Assembly: GCF_030580995.1 (NCBI RefSeq)
Contig: NZ_JAUQSZ010000004.1
Location: 62,001-126,000, forward strand
Length of the DNA stretch: 64,000 bases
Direction: 5' to 3'
Source of the DNA: Sphingomonas immobilis
GTDB lineage: Bacteria > Pseudomonadota > Alphaproteobacteria > Sphingomonadales > Sphingomonadaceae
Shown: positions 26,831 to 35,175 of the stretch, one piece after another
Numbering within the stretch: the first letter of the stretch is position 1
Layout: the number at the start of each line of letters is the position of its first letter
Translations under genes and position numbers: made by a program
Notes under the pieces: generated by a model
The model's database searches: none
Seen by the model: the letters and a program-made list of their open reading frames with translations, nothing else
Told to the model about the DNA's origin: nothing

Positions 26831-26870
26831 ATGGATAATGAAGAGGGCCGTTACGATATTAATTAGATAT
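26831..26870 (-). promoter_or_regulatory. LysR-type site C upstream of the EthD/kinase operon
   Basis: Read leftward: ATATCTA-N4-ATATCGT-N14-TTATCCAT. The two outer half-sites keep the ATAT-N7-ATAT geometry; the third is weaker. It ends 41 bases before the EthD-like ATG. It also lies just before the rightward gene at 26907, which it could affect. Confidence 0.5.
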
Positions 26871-26906
26871 CGAACCGCCGTGCAAAAGTCTTGCGGGAGT
26901 GCGGGT

Positions 26907-28256
26907 ATGGCGGCGTCGATGGAGCAGGTGTGGTTTCGCGGCGCGCAGGGCAACCGCCTCGCGGCGTCCGCGATCGGCGACGGCGATGCGCCGATCGTGC
27001 TGCTGCTGCCCGCCGTCGGGCAGAGCCGCCACGTCTGGTCGGGCGCGGCCATCGCGCTCGCCGCCGCCGGCCGCCGCGCGATCTGCGTCGATCTGCGCGG
27101 GCATTGCGACAGCGAGCCCGCGCCGGGCGGCGATTACGACCTGAGCGGCTATGCCGCCGATCTCGCCGCCGTGCTCGCCCAACTCCCCTCGCGCGCGACC
27201 GTCGTCGGTGTGGGGCCCAGCGGCCTCGCCGCGCTCGTCGCGGCGGGCGAAGGCGGGGCGGACCTGATGTCGGCGCTGGTGCTGGTCGGCGTCACCGCCT
27301 GGGTCGATCCCGAGACCGCCGCGCGCATCCGCGTCGCGCTCGAACGCCGCGCGGAGGCCTTTGCGGACGAAACCGCGGTGCTCGATGCGATCGCGCGCGT
27401 CCACCCGTTCGAACCTGCGCCGTCCGCCACGCGCCAGTTGATCGGCGCATACGAACGCGGCGAGGATGCGCTGTGGCGCTGGCGCGGCGATGCGCGCACC
27501 TTCGCCGGTTTCGACCTGGCGGCACAATCGGCGCGGATCGAGGCGGCGGCGGCAAAGCTCAGACTGCCGGCGCTGCTGATCCGAGGGACGCTCAACGAAT
27601 CGGTCTCGCGCGCGGCGACGGACAGATTGCAGGCAATGATCGCGGGCGCAGAAGCCGTCGAGATCGACGGCGGTGGCCATTACGTCGTCACCGATCACGA
27701 AGACGCGTTCAACGCGCGGCTGCTCGAATTTCTCGAACGCCGCCTGCCCCTACAGGCGCGCAGCTACCAGAGTGGCGCCGATCCGCGCCTGCTGCGCGAC
27801 GCGATGGGGTGTTTCGGCACCGGCGTCACGGTGGTGACGACGCTCGATGCGGAGGGCGCGCCGATCGGCTTCACCGCGAACAGCTTCACCTCGGTCTCGC
27901 TCGACCCGCCGCTGGTGCTGTTCTGCATCGCGCGCAAATCGGCGAATCTGCAGAGCTTCGTCGATGCGCGCAGCTTCGCGATCAACATCCTGCACATCGG
28001 CCAGCAGCCGACCTCGGACCGCTTCGCCCGCCCCGGCGACGCCCGGTTCGAGGGCATCGAATGGCAGGTGCGCGAAGGTGGCGGCGCGCCGATCCTGACC
28101 GGATCGCGCGCGTCGTTCGATTGCACGACGCACGCCATCCACGACGGCGGCGATCATCTGATCGTGGTGGGCCGCGTCGAGCGCGCCGATTTCGAGCCGC
28201 ACCGCGACCCGCTGCTGTACCTGCAGGGCAAGTACCGCCGCGTTCACTTCGCCTGA
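26907..28256 (+). CDS. Alpha/beta-hydrolase fused to a flavin reductase domain
   Basis: 449 residues, two domains. Residues about 5-280 are an alpha/beta-hydrolase: nucleophile region VVGVGPSGLAAL (Ser, but the last Gly of GxSxG is Leu), a Glu in LIRGTLNESVS where Asp is usual, and His in GGGHYVVTDHEDAF. Residues about 288-449 are a FMN-binding split barrel of flavin:NADH reductases (AMGCFGTGVTVVTTLDAEGA, TANSFTSVSLDPPLVLFCIA). It could supply reduced flavin to a monooxygenase and hydrolyse its product. GGGAG before the ATG at 26907 supports the start. The frame is continuous, so the fusion looks real. Confidence 0.85.
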   Translation: MAASMEQVWFRGAQGNRLAASAIGDGDAPIVLLLPAVGQSRHVWSGAAIALAAAGRRAICVDLRGHCDSEPAPGGDYDLSGYAADLAAVLAQLPSRATVVGVGPSGLAALVAAGEGGADLMSALVLVGVTAWVDPETAARIRVALERRAEAFADETAVLDAIARVHPFEPAPSATRQLIGAYERGEDALWRWRGDARTFAGFDLAAQSARIEAAAAKLRLPALLIRGTLNESVSRAATDRLQAMIAGAEAVEIDGGGHYVVTDHEDAFNARLLEFLERRLPLQARSYQSGADPRLLRDAMGCFGTGVTVVTTLDAEGAPIGFTANSFTSVSLDPPLVLFCIARKSANLQSFVDARSFAINILHIGQQPTSDRFARPGDARFEGIEWQVREGGGAPILTGSRASFDCTTHAIHDGGDHLIVVGRVERADFEPHRDPLLYLQGKYRRVHFA

Positions 28257-28275
28257 ACGCGCCCTGGCGGCCGGT

Positions 28276-29565
28276 CTAGCCGAACACCACCGGCAGTGCC
28301 GAGGGCCCGCGCGCGAACAGATCGCCGATCAGCCGCCCCTTGGGCTTGTCGGGATCCCAGCGCACGTTGGGCAGGCGATCGAACACCGCATCCATCGCCA
28401 CCACCATCTCCTGGCGCGAGACGTGCTGGCCGAGGCACGAGTGCGGCCCGCCGCCGAAGGCGAGCGAGCGCTGGACCGGCCGCGTGATGTCGAACGCATC
28501 GGGATTGTCCCAGCGGCGCGGATCGCGATTGGCCGAGCCGAGGCACAGATGCAGCATCGCACCCTTGGGCAGCGCGACCCCCTCCAGTTCGGCATCCTCC
28601 TCCACCAGGCGCGGGAAGATCAGGTCGGTCGGGTGCCAGCGCGCCGATTCCAGGATCACCTCCGGCGCCAGCGCGCGGTTCTCGCGGAAAAGCTGCATCT
28701 GGTCGGGATTTTCGAGCAGCGCGAACAGCGTGATGCCGAGCTGCCGCCACGTCGTGCCGCCGCCCGCCAGCACGATCAGCGTGCAATTGCCGATGATCTC
28801 GTCGTCGGTGAAGCCGCGCACGCTGCCGTCCGGCTCCTTCACCTCGGCGGTGACGAGCTTGGTGATGATGTCGTTCTGCGGCCGGCTGCGCCGTTCGGTG
28901 ATGAGCCGCCCGAGCATCCCGCGCACCGTCTCCATCGCCGCCGCGCGCTGTTCGACCGGAATGCCGTGGCGGTTGAGCTGCGTCAGCGCGATGCGAAAGG
29001 GAATGATGTCGTCGGGGTCGAAGCCGAAACCGGCCGATACGACATGCACCGGCATCCGCGCGCACAGTTCGAGGAACAGGTCGGCGCTGGACTTCTTCTC
29101 GATCTTGGCGATCAGCGTCTCGACCGTCTCGACGATCACCTTCTCGTTCCACCAGCTCTGCGCTTCGGCCGGGCTGAAGAACGGCTGGATCGGCCCGCGG
29201 ATCATGCGGTGGTCGGCACCCGATTTGTTGAGGATCGATTCGCCCAGCCCGGCGACCGTACCGAGATGATAATAGGCCTTCGACGAAAAGGTCTTGTTGT
29301 CGATCAGTCCTTTGCTGACGGCCGCGAAGGTGAAGGCGCTGTAGGTCGGGAAGCCTTCGAGGTGATTGGTGAAATGATAGCCTTCATATCCCATCAGGTC
29401 GCCGAGCGCGCCCTTGTGGACGGGCGCTTCCTCACGCAAGCGGTTGAGGGCCGGGAACGGATCCTCGATCAGGATCGATCCCGAATCGATCGTGTCCGCT
29501 TCCACGTTGAAAAGCTCGCTGACGCGCGGATCCTCGCGTTCGAGCACATCCTTATACTGGTTCAT
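28276..29565 (-). CDS. Cytochrome P450
   Basis: 429 residues, typical of soluble bacterial class I P450s. The heme loop is FGGGPHSCLGQHVSR with ligand Cys377; the I-helix has VLAGGGTTWRQLG (AGGGTT, oxygen activation); the K-helix region is ILESARWHPTD (ExxR). It would hydroxylate a hydrophobic substrate using electrons from the ferredoxin just upstream, 14 bases away. No dedicated ferredoxin reductase is in the window. GGGAG precedes the ATG at 29565; the longer open frame upstream is the antisense or other frame of the ferredoxin. Confidence 0.95.
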   Translation of the reverse strand: MNQYKDVLEREDPRVSELFNVEADTIDSGSILIEDPFPALNRLREEAPVHKGALGDLMGYEGYHFTNHLEGFPTYSAFTFAAVSKGLIDNKTFSSKAYYHLGTVAGLGESILNKSGADHRMIRGPIQPFFSPAEAQSWWNEKVIVETVETLIAKIEKKSSADLFLELCARMPVHVVSAGFGFDPDDIIPFRIALTQLNRHGIPVEQRAAAMETVRGMLGRLITERRSRPQNDIITKLVTAEVKEPDGSVRGFTDDEIIGNCTLIVLAGGGTTWRQLGITLFALLENPDQMQLFRENRALAPEVILESARWHPTDLIFPRLVEEDAELEGVALPKGAMLHLCLGSANRDPRRWDNPDAFDITRPVQRSLAFGGGPHSCLGQHVSRQEMVVAMDAVFDRLPNVRWDPDKPKGRLIGDLFARGPSALPVVFG

Positions 29566-29579
29566 CGCGGCTCCCGCTT

Positions 29580-29780
29580 TCAATCGAGGATCTGGATTGC
29601 GCTCTCGGGGCAGGCTTCGGCCCCCTCCCGCGCCTTGTCTTCGAGGCCGGCGGCGATGGTGAACGGCCCGTCGGCGCCGACCAGGCCGTTGAACCCGTCC
29701 TTCAGCCAATAGACTTCGGGCGCGGCCTCCACGCACGTCTGCGCGCCGCAGCACAGATCGGGGGAAACGCAGACTCGCAT
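29580..29780 (-). CDS. 3Fe-4S type ferredoxin, P450 partner
   Basis: 66 residues. Cluster ligands follow the P450-ferredoxin pattern: Cys10 and Cys16 in DLCCGAQTC, and a third Cys in EACPESAIQ near the C-terminus. The CxxHxxC-like site has Ala where some homologues have His or Cys, consistent with a 3Fe-4S cluster. It would pass single electrons to the P450 encoded next. First gene of the two-gene operon under site D. Confidence 0.92.
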   Translation of the reverse strand: MRVCVSPDLCCGAQTCVEAAPEVYWLKDGFNGLVGADGPFTIAAGLEDKAREGAEACPESAIQILD

Positions 29781-29887
29781 ATTCAGCCATCCTCTCATCG
29801 CAGGTGCCGCCGCGGCGTTCACGCCCGTGAAGGGCCCGGCCGTCTTCTCGCACGCAAACGCCTTTTGGCTATGGGCGGGGAAACGAT

Positions 29888-29927
29888 GCAAGTATATTTT
29901 GTGGCGTCTTTGATATGCTGGGGATAT
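29888..29927 (-). promoter_or_regulatory. LysR-type site D between lysR and the ferredoxin-P450 operon
   Basis: Read leftward: ATATCCC-N4-ATATCAA-N14-ATACTTGC. The ATAT-N7-ATAT part lies closest to the lysR gene, whose start is about 60 bases away, and the third half-site faces the ferredoxin gene. A site between a LysR gene and its divergent target is the classical arrangement for the family. Confidence 0.65.
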
Positions 29928-29986
29928 CACACCAATGGTCAGCGCCGGTCGGCGGCAGCACGATATGAAGGCGGGAACGGGCGCTT

Positions 29987-30907
29987 ATGATGGATTTGCG
30001 GCACATGCGGCATCTGGTGGCCGTGGCGGAGGAAATGCATTTCGGGCGCGCCGCGCAGCGGCTCAACATGGCGCAGCCGCCGCTCAGCCAGTCGATCAAG
30101 CGGCTGGAGGATTATCTCGGCGTGCAACTGCTCGAACGGTCGCGCAGCGGCCTGTCGGTCACGCCCGCCGGGCAGGTGTTCGTCGAGGAGGCGCGGCGGA
30201 CGCTGATGCAGGCCGACCTTACCCGCGCGGTCACGCTGCGCGCCGCGCAGAGCAACGCGACACAGGTCCATGTCAGCTTCATCGGCCCGGCGATGTTCCG
30301 GCTGCTGCCGCCGGTCGTGTTGCGCCATCACCAGATGCGCAAGGAAATCGAGATCCGGCTGTCGCAGGAAAGCTCGCCCAAGCAGATGGTGGGCATCATG
30401 CAGGGCCGCTACGACGTCGCCTTCATTCATCCGAGCACCGATCTGATCGAAGGCGGCGATGCGATGATGGTCGAGCGTTGCCGCTTCGTCGCGGCGATCC
30501 CGGAGGATTGGCCGCTCGCGCGTCAGGAAAGCGTATCGCTGCGCGAGGTCGGCGAGCAGCCGCTGATCATGGCACCGCAGCGCGAGGCGCCGGGGCGGGT
30601 GTCCGAACAGCTCACCGCCTTCCGCGATATCGGCGTCAGCCCGCGCGTGGTGCAGGAATCGATGCAGACGCACTCCACGCTCAGCCTCGTCGCTGCCCGG
30701 CTCGGCTGCGCGCTGGCGATGGAGACGGCCGCCGAGACGGGCGTACGCGGCGTGGCGTTCCGGCCGATCCACGATCTGCCAGGCAATTTGCGTTGGGAAA
30801 CGGCGATGGTGTGGCACCCGCAGCATATCTCGTCGGCGGCGAAGCTCTTCATTTCCGACATCAAGGCGTATGTCGCCGAACACCCGGAGCTGATTGCGCG
30901 CGATTGA
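29987..30907 (+). CDS. LysR family transcriptional regulator
   Basis: 306 residues. N-terminal winged helix-turn-helix: MDLRHMRHLVAVAEEMHFGR, then RLNMAQPPLSQSIKRLEDYLGVQLLERSRSG. The periplasmic-binding-like effector domain follows, with VSFIGPAMFRLLPPVV and GRYDVAFIHP. Divergent from the ferredoxin-P450 operon with site D between them. I infer that it binds the eight ATAT elements at 23-39 kb. A second ATG 3 bases downstream is an equally possible start. Confidence 0.94.
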   Translation: MMDLRHMRHLVAVAEEMHFGRAAQRLNMAQPPLSQSIKRLEDYLGVQLLERSRSGLSVTPAGQVFVEEARRTLMQADLTRAVTLRAAQSNATQVHVSFIGPAMFRLLPPVVLRHHQMRKEIEIRLSQESSPKQMVGIMQGRYDVAFIHPSTDLIEGGDAMMVERCRFVAAIPEDWPLARQESVSLREVGEQPLIMAPQREAPGRVSEQLTAFRDIGVSPRVVQESMQTHSTLSLVAARLGCALAMETAAETGVRGVAFRPIHDLPGNLRWETAMVWHPQHISSAAKLFISDIKAYVAEHPELIARD

Positions 30908-30943
30908 GAGGGCGTGCCGCTGAAACCGCGCGGCTCGGCTGTC

Positions 30944-30983
30944 ATATCAATTTCATATTAAAACTTTGCGCTGTAGTACCTTA
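30944..30983 (+). promoter_or_regulatory. LysR-type site E upstream of the MFS gene
   Basis: ATATCAA-N4-ATATTAA-N14-GTACCTTA. The first two half-sites keep the ATAT-N7-ATAT geometry; the third is degenerate but in register. It ends 41 bases before the MFS start. Confidence 0.5.
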
Positions 30984-31024
30984 GTCATTGCATCATAACC
31001 CAAGAGAAAACGGGGAGAGATGCG

Positions 31025-32620
31025 ATGCTGCAACAGGCGATCGATGCCGGGAGCACCCGGCCGGGCACGGCGCGCCCCTATGCGCGCTGGTATCCCGCCT
31101 ATGTCCTCATCCTCCTCGCGCTCGCCAACACGTTCAACTATCTCGATCGCAACATCATCTCGATCCTGGCGGAGGCGATCAAAGCGGACCTGAAAGTGTC
31201 CGACGCGCAGATCGGCTTCCTCAACGGCACGATCTTCGCCGCGCTTTACGCGATCTTCGGGATGCCGATGGGCCGGCTGGCGGATCGCAGCAACCAGCCG
31301 CGGCTGATGGGCATCGGGCTCAGCCTGTGGTCGGCGATGACGGCCTTCTCGGGCTTCGCCTCCAGCTTCGCGATGCTTTCGCTGGCGCGCGTCGGGGTCA
31401 GCGTGGGAGAGGCCACGGCCAATCCGTGCAGCCACGCGATCATCGCCGGCTATTTCCAACCGGTGCAGCGCGCTCGCGCCTATGCGGTGTATCTCGCCGG
31501 CATCTTCCTGGGCATGGGGTGTGCGCTCGCGATCGGCGGCGTCGTCCTCCACAATTGGGCGGCGTTCAGCGCACAGTTCAGCTTTCTCCAGGGCACACCC
31601 GCCTGGAAGGCGACCTTCTGGATCTGTGGGATTCCCGGCCTGATCCTCGCGCTGCTGATCTTCCGCGTGCCCGATCCGCGCGCCGCGCAGACCGCCGCCG
31701 TCACCGTCAGCAAGGGCAGCCCGTGGATCGGCTTCCTGGCCGATGTCGCGGCGGTGCTGCCGCCGACCAGCTTCTTCGCGGCGGCGCGGCGCGGGCGCGG
31801 CGTGCTGGTCTGGAATCTGATCGCCGGGGCGGGCCTCGCCGCGCTGGCGGCGACGCTCAGCATGCTGACCGGCGACTGGCAGCAATGGACCGCGCTTGGC
31901 TTCGCGACCTATGCCGTGTTCGCCTTCGCGCAGATGATCCGCTGGCAGGACAAGCCGCTGTTCGCGCTCACGTTCGGCACGCGCTCGTTCCGCTATCTGG
32001 TCATCGGCATGTCGGCGATCGCATGCATCCACAATGCGCTGCTGTTCTGGGCGGTCCCCTATCTGCTGCGCACCTTCAAGATTTCGGCGGCGTCGGGCGG
32101 TGTCACGATGGGGATCATCCTCGCGCTGGCGGGCGGGCTCGGCATCGCCGCCGGCGGCTATGCGGCCGACGTCATCCGCAGGCGCGATCTGCGCGCGTCG
32201 ATCTGGATCACGCTGACGTGCATGGCGGCCGCCATGCCGGCGGCGGTGGTGATGTTCACTACCGGCGATGTCGATACCTTCTACGTAGCGTTCACGATCT
32301 TCGCCTTCTTCCACAACGCCTGGGCCGCATCGTCGGCGGCGGTGATCCAGGAACTGGTGCTGCCGCGGATGCGCGCGACCGGCGCGGGGTCGTTCTCGAT
32401 GCTCATCATCGTGTCGAACTTCGCGCTCGGGCCGTATCTGGTCGGCAAGGTCTCGACCGTGACGGGTTCGCTCGCCTTCGGGTCGCTGGCGATGTACGCG
32501 CTCGCGCCGGTCGGCATCTACTGCCTGCTGCGCGCGGTCCGCACCGTGCCCGCCGACATCGCCGACCGCGAGGCGCGGGCGCACGCTCGTGGCGAGGCGC
32601 AGCTCGCGACCTCACTCTGA
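31025..32620 (+). CDS. MFS transporter (spinster-like)
   Basis: 531 residues. N-terminal ALANTFNYLDRNIISILAEA and MGRLADRSNQPRLMGIGLSL are the first helix and the loop 2-3 motif of the MFS group that takes up organic acids. About twelve membrane helices, with a larger cytoplasmic stretch near residues 215-260. It would move the substrate, or an acid product, across the inner membrane, complementing the TonB receptor. It resembles the partial MFS at 1-407. Its stop is one base from that of the convergent hydrolase. Confidence 0.9.
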   Translation: MLQQAIDAGSTRPGTARPYARWYPAYVLILLALANTFNYLDRNIISILAEAIKADLKVSDAQIGFLNGTIFAALYAIFGMPMGRLADRSNQPRLMGIGLSLWSAMTAFSGFASSFAMLSLARVGVSVGEATANPCSHAIIAGYFQPVQRARAYAVYLAGIFLGMGCALAIGGVVLHNWAAFSAQFSFLQGTPAWKATFWICGIPGLILALLIFRVPDPRAAQTAAVTVSKGSPWIGFLADVAAVLPPTSFFAAARRGRGVLVWNLIAGAGLAALAATLSMLTGDWQQWTALGFATYAVFAFAQMIRWQDKPLFALTFGTRSFRYLVIGMSAIACIHNALLFWAVPYLLRTFKISAASGGVTMGIILALAGGLGIAAGGYAADVIRRRDLRASIWITLTCMAAAMPAAVVMFTTGDVDTFYVAFTIFAFFHNAWAASSAAVIQELVLPRMRATGAGSFSMLIIVSNFALGPYLVGKVSTVTGSLAFGSLAMYALAPVGIYCLLRAVRTVPADIADREARAHARGEAQLATSL

Positions 32621-32621
32621 C

Positions 32622-33368
32622 CTAGCCGACGCTCCGCCGCAGCAAGGCGATCAATCGCTCCCAGTGGCGATCGTCCCCGGCCCGGTCGTAGACGGCGGCA
32701 TGCGCCCGGTCGGTCTCGCCGTCGCGCGAGGGAAAGACGAAGCCGTGGTCGCAGCCGCGATAGATCTCGACCTCGCCGTCGAGGCCGCGACCGGCGATAT
32801 AGCGGGCGAGCGCGTCGACCATTGTCAGCGGTGCCCAGCGGTCGAGCTCCGCGCAGCCGAAATAATAATCGGCTTCGGCCACCATGCTCAGATGCGGGCT
32901 GTCGGCGCTATCGTTGAGCAGATCGACGCCGTGGAACGATGCCGCGGCGACGATCCGGCCCGGATAGACCGCCGGCAACTGCATCGCGTACTTGCCCGTC
33001 ATGCAATAGCCGACAACGCCCGCGCGGCCCGTCCACGCGGCCGGATCGCCATCGGCCAGCGCCAGCGCGGCGGCGCAATCGGCGAGCACGGTGTCGCGCG
33101 TCACCGCGTGCAGCAGCACGCTCATGTCGTCCATCGTCGCCTCGGGCGGGAGCTCCAGCACACCGCTGCGGTGGAAGAGATTGGGCAGGATGACGTAGTA
33201 GCCGCTCGTCGCCAGCCGCCGCGCCATGGTGCGCAGCTCCTCGCGGATGCCGGCGGCGTCCATCAGGAACAGCACGACCGGGTGCGGGCCGTCGCGATCG
33301 GGCCGGACGACGAAGGTGGTCATCGCCCCGTCACCGCCGGGCGAAAGCTCGTGCGTCTGTTCGTACAT
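32622..33368 (-). CDS. Dienelactone hydrolase family protein
   Basis: 248 residues. The nucleophile elbow is GVVGYCMTGKYAM with Cys122 in place of Ser, as in dienelactone hydrolase. GCDHGFVFP near residue 215 supplies His, and FLMDAAGIREELR is the family N-terminal block. It would open a lactone or ester. GGAGAGGG fixes the ATG at 33368; the frame extends 18 codons upstream without a ribosome site. Divergent from the CoA-transferase operon with site F between. Confidence 0.9.
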   Translation of the reverse strand: MYEQTHELSPGGDGAMTTFVVRPDRDGPHPVVLFLMDAAGIREELRTMARRLATSGYYVILPNLFHRSGVLELPPEATMDDMSVLLHAVTRDTVLADCAAALALADGDPAAWTGRAGVVGYCMTGKYAMQLPAVYPGRIVAAASFHGVDLLNDSADSPHLSMVAEADYYFGCAELDRWAPLTMVDALARYIAGRGLDGEVEIYRGCDHGFVFPSRDGETDRAHAAVYDRAGDDRHWERLIALLRRSVG

Positions 33369-33430
33369 CGTCTCTGCCCTCTCCGGCCGTTTTTCGTCGC
33401 GAACCTGGATAGCCGCGATCAATGTGCCTT

Positions 33431-33463
33431 CATAATATCAAGATGCAGGGTTTTGATATTGGA
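33431..33463. promoter_or_regulatory. LysR-type site F, symmetric, between the hydrolase and the CoA-transferase operon
   Basis: AATATCAA and TTGATATT form a perfect 8-bp inverted repeat with an 11-base spacer. Read rightward it is ATATCAA-N14-ATATTGGA; read leftward it is ATATCAA-N14-ATATTATG. Each direction has a -35-like hexamer over the last half-site and a CTATCC 17-18 bases further, so one site may serve both promoters. The outer half-site is absent on both sides. Confidence 0.65.
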
Positions 33464-33535
33464 CTTGTTCGATACCGCACACCTATCCCTCAAAAATCGG
33501 GCGCGTGATCCGAGCTGACCGGGAGGTATGAAATC

Positions 33536-34753
33536 GTGAGTGGGCCACTAGCCGGCGTCCGCGTGATCGAGGTGGCGATGTGGGCGTTCGTGCCTTCGGC
33601 CGGTGCGATCCTGTCCGACATGGGTGCCGATGTCATCAAGCTGGAGCCGCCCGCCGGCGACCCGATTCGCGCTCTGGTCACGGGTGCCGACGTGCCGGGA
33701 TCGTCGGACGGCTTCGTCCTCTCCTGGGAGAATTACAATCGCGGCAAGCGCAGCGTCACGCTCGATCTCAACGTCGACGGCGCGCTGGACGTGCTCGACA
33801 GGATGCTGGAGAGTGCGGACGTGTTCCTCACCAGCCTGCTGCCGCCCGCGCGGCGGCGGCTGGGGATCGATGTCGAGCAGATCCGCACGCGCCATCCGAA
33901 GCTGATCTACGCCGTCGGCAGCGGCAGCGGCGCGCACGGGCCGCAGGCGGAAAAAGGCGGCTACGATGCGATCACCTTCTGGGCGCGCGGCGGCATCGCC
34001 GATGCCGTGACGCCGCCCGAACAGCCCTATCCGCTGCCGATGCCGTCAGGAGCGTTCGGGGATTGCACCAGCGGCGCGGCACTGGCGGGTGGCATCTGCG
34101 CCGCGCTCTACAAGCGGCAGGCGACCGGCGCGGCAAGCGTGGTCGACGTGTCGCTGCTCGGCACCAGCCTGTGGTCGATGCAGCGCACCATCACCGAGGC
34201 GACGATCAAGCGCCAGAAGCGCCTGCCGCGCCACGGCCGCACGGCGATGCCCAATCCGCTCGTCAACACCTATCGCACTGCCGACGATCGCTTTCTGGCG
34301 CTCTGCATGTTGCAGGGACAGCGCTACTGGCCGGGCTTCTGCGAGGCGGTGGGCCGCGCGGACCTCGCCACCGACGCGCGCTACGCCACCGCCGAGGCGC
34401 GCGCGGCGAACCTGACCGAATGCGTGGCCGAGATCGACGCGATCTTCGCGACGCGGAGCCTCGCGGACTGGCGGGTCGCGCTCGCGACGCAGGGCGGCCA
34501 GTGGGACGTCGTCCAGCAACCCGGCGAGCTGGTCGACGACGAGCAGGTCGTCGCCAATGCGCTGATGCAGGATGTCGATTACGGCGACGGCCGCTCACTG
34601 AAGATGGTGAGCGCGCCGATGCAATTCGATCGCAAGGCCTTGCCCGCCCGCGCCGCGCCCGAGAAAGGCGCCGGCAATGACGAGGTGCTCGCCGAGCTCG
34701 GCTATGACGAGGATGCTATCATCGACCTGAAGGTCGCCGGGATCGTCTATTGA
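33536..34753 (+). CDS. CaiB/BaiF family (class III) CoA-transferase
   Basis: 405 residues. LAGVRVIEVAMWAFVPSAGA, then ILSDMGADVIKLEPPAGDP, is the family N-terminus, followed by NRGKRSVTLDLN. The aspartate that forms the acyl anhydride is about D176 in PSGAFGDCTSGAAL. It moves CoA between a donor thioester and a free acid, activating the acid for degradation. The next gene starts inside its stop codon (TGATG). First gene of the three-gene operon under site F. Confidence 0.94.
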   Translation: MSGPLAGVRVIEVAMWAFVPSAGAILSDMGADVIKLEPPAGDPIRALVTGADVPGSSDGFVLSWENYNRGKRSVTLDLNVDGALDVLDRMLESADVFLTSLLPPARRRLGIDVEQIRTRHPKLIYAVGSGSGAHGPQAEKGGYDAITFWARGGIADAVTPPEQPYPLPMPSGAFGDCTSGAALAGGICAALYKRQATGAASVVDVSLLGTSLWSMQRTITEATIKRQKRLPRHGRTAMPNPLVNTYRTADDRFLALCMLQGQRYWPGFCEAVGRADLATDARYATAEARAANLTECVAEIDAIFATRSLADWRVALATQGGQWDVVQQPGELVDDEQVVANALMQDVDYGDGRSLKMVSAPMQFDRKALPARAAPEKGAGNDEVLAELGYDEDAIIDLKVAGIVY

Positions 34754-35175
34754 TGGCGGAGGGCGTCGCATCCGAACCGCGCATCCTGCCGGGGCTGAGC
34801 GCGCTCAACCGCCCCTATTGGACCGGCGGCGCGGAAGGGCGGCTGATGATCGCGCGCTGCGGCGCTTGCGGCTTCTACCTCCACCCGCCGATGCCCGCCT
34901 GCCGCCGGTGCGGCAGCGACGACGTCGGCCCGCAGGCCGTATCGGGGCGCGGCCGTATCGCCAGCTTCACGATCAACCACCAGGCGTGGATGCCGGGCAT
35001 GCGCGTGCCGTTCGTCTTCGTCGCCGTGGAGCTCGAGGAACAGGCCGGGCTTCACGTCTTCAGCAATGTCGAAGGGTGCGCGCCGGAAGCGGTGGCGGCG
35101 GGGATGGCGGTCGAGGTGTTCTTCCGCGCGGCGGAGGACGTACATCTCCCCTTCTTCCGCCCGGTCGCGCCATGA
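34753..35175 (+). CDS. DUF35 OB-fold protein with zinc ribbon
   Basis: 140 residues. A rubredoxin-like zinc ribbon (Cys36, Cys39, Cys50, Cys53 in CGAC and CRRC) is followed by an OB-fold (GRGRIASFTINHQAWMPGMR). These proteins partner thiolase-fold enzymes; the ChsH2 DUF35 domain with Ltp2 in steroid side-chain breakdown is the best-known pair. Overlaps both neighbours (TGATG before, ATGA after), so it is co-expressed with the thiolase-fold protein in equal amounts. Confidence 0.92.
   Translation: MAEGVASEPRILPGLSALNRPYWTGGAEGRLMIARCGACGFYLHPPMPACRRCGSDDVGPQAVSGRGRIASFTINHQAWMPGMRVPFVFVAVELEEQAGLHVFSNVEGCAPEAVAAGMAVEVFFRAAEDVHLPFFRPVAP

Noticed and set aside
26856-26895. Reading site C rightward as a promoter site for the fusion gene at 26907
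   Set aside because: The third half-site is GTCTTGCG and would end 11 bases from the start codon, too close for a -35 position.
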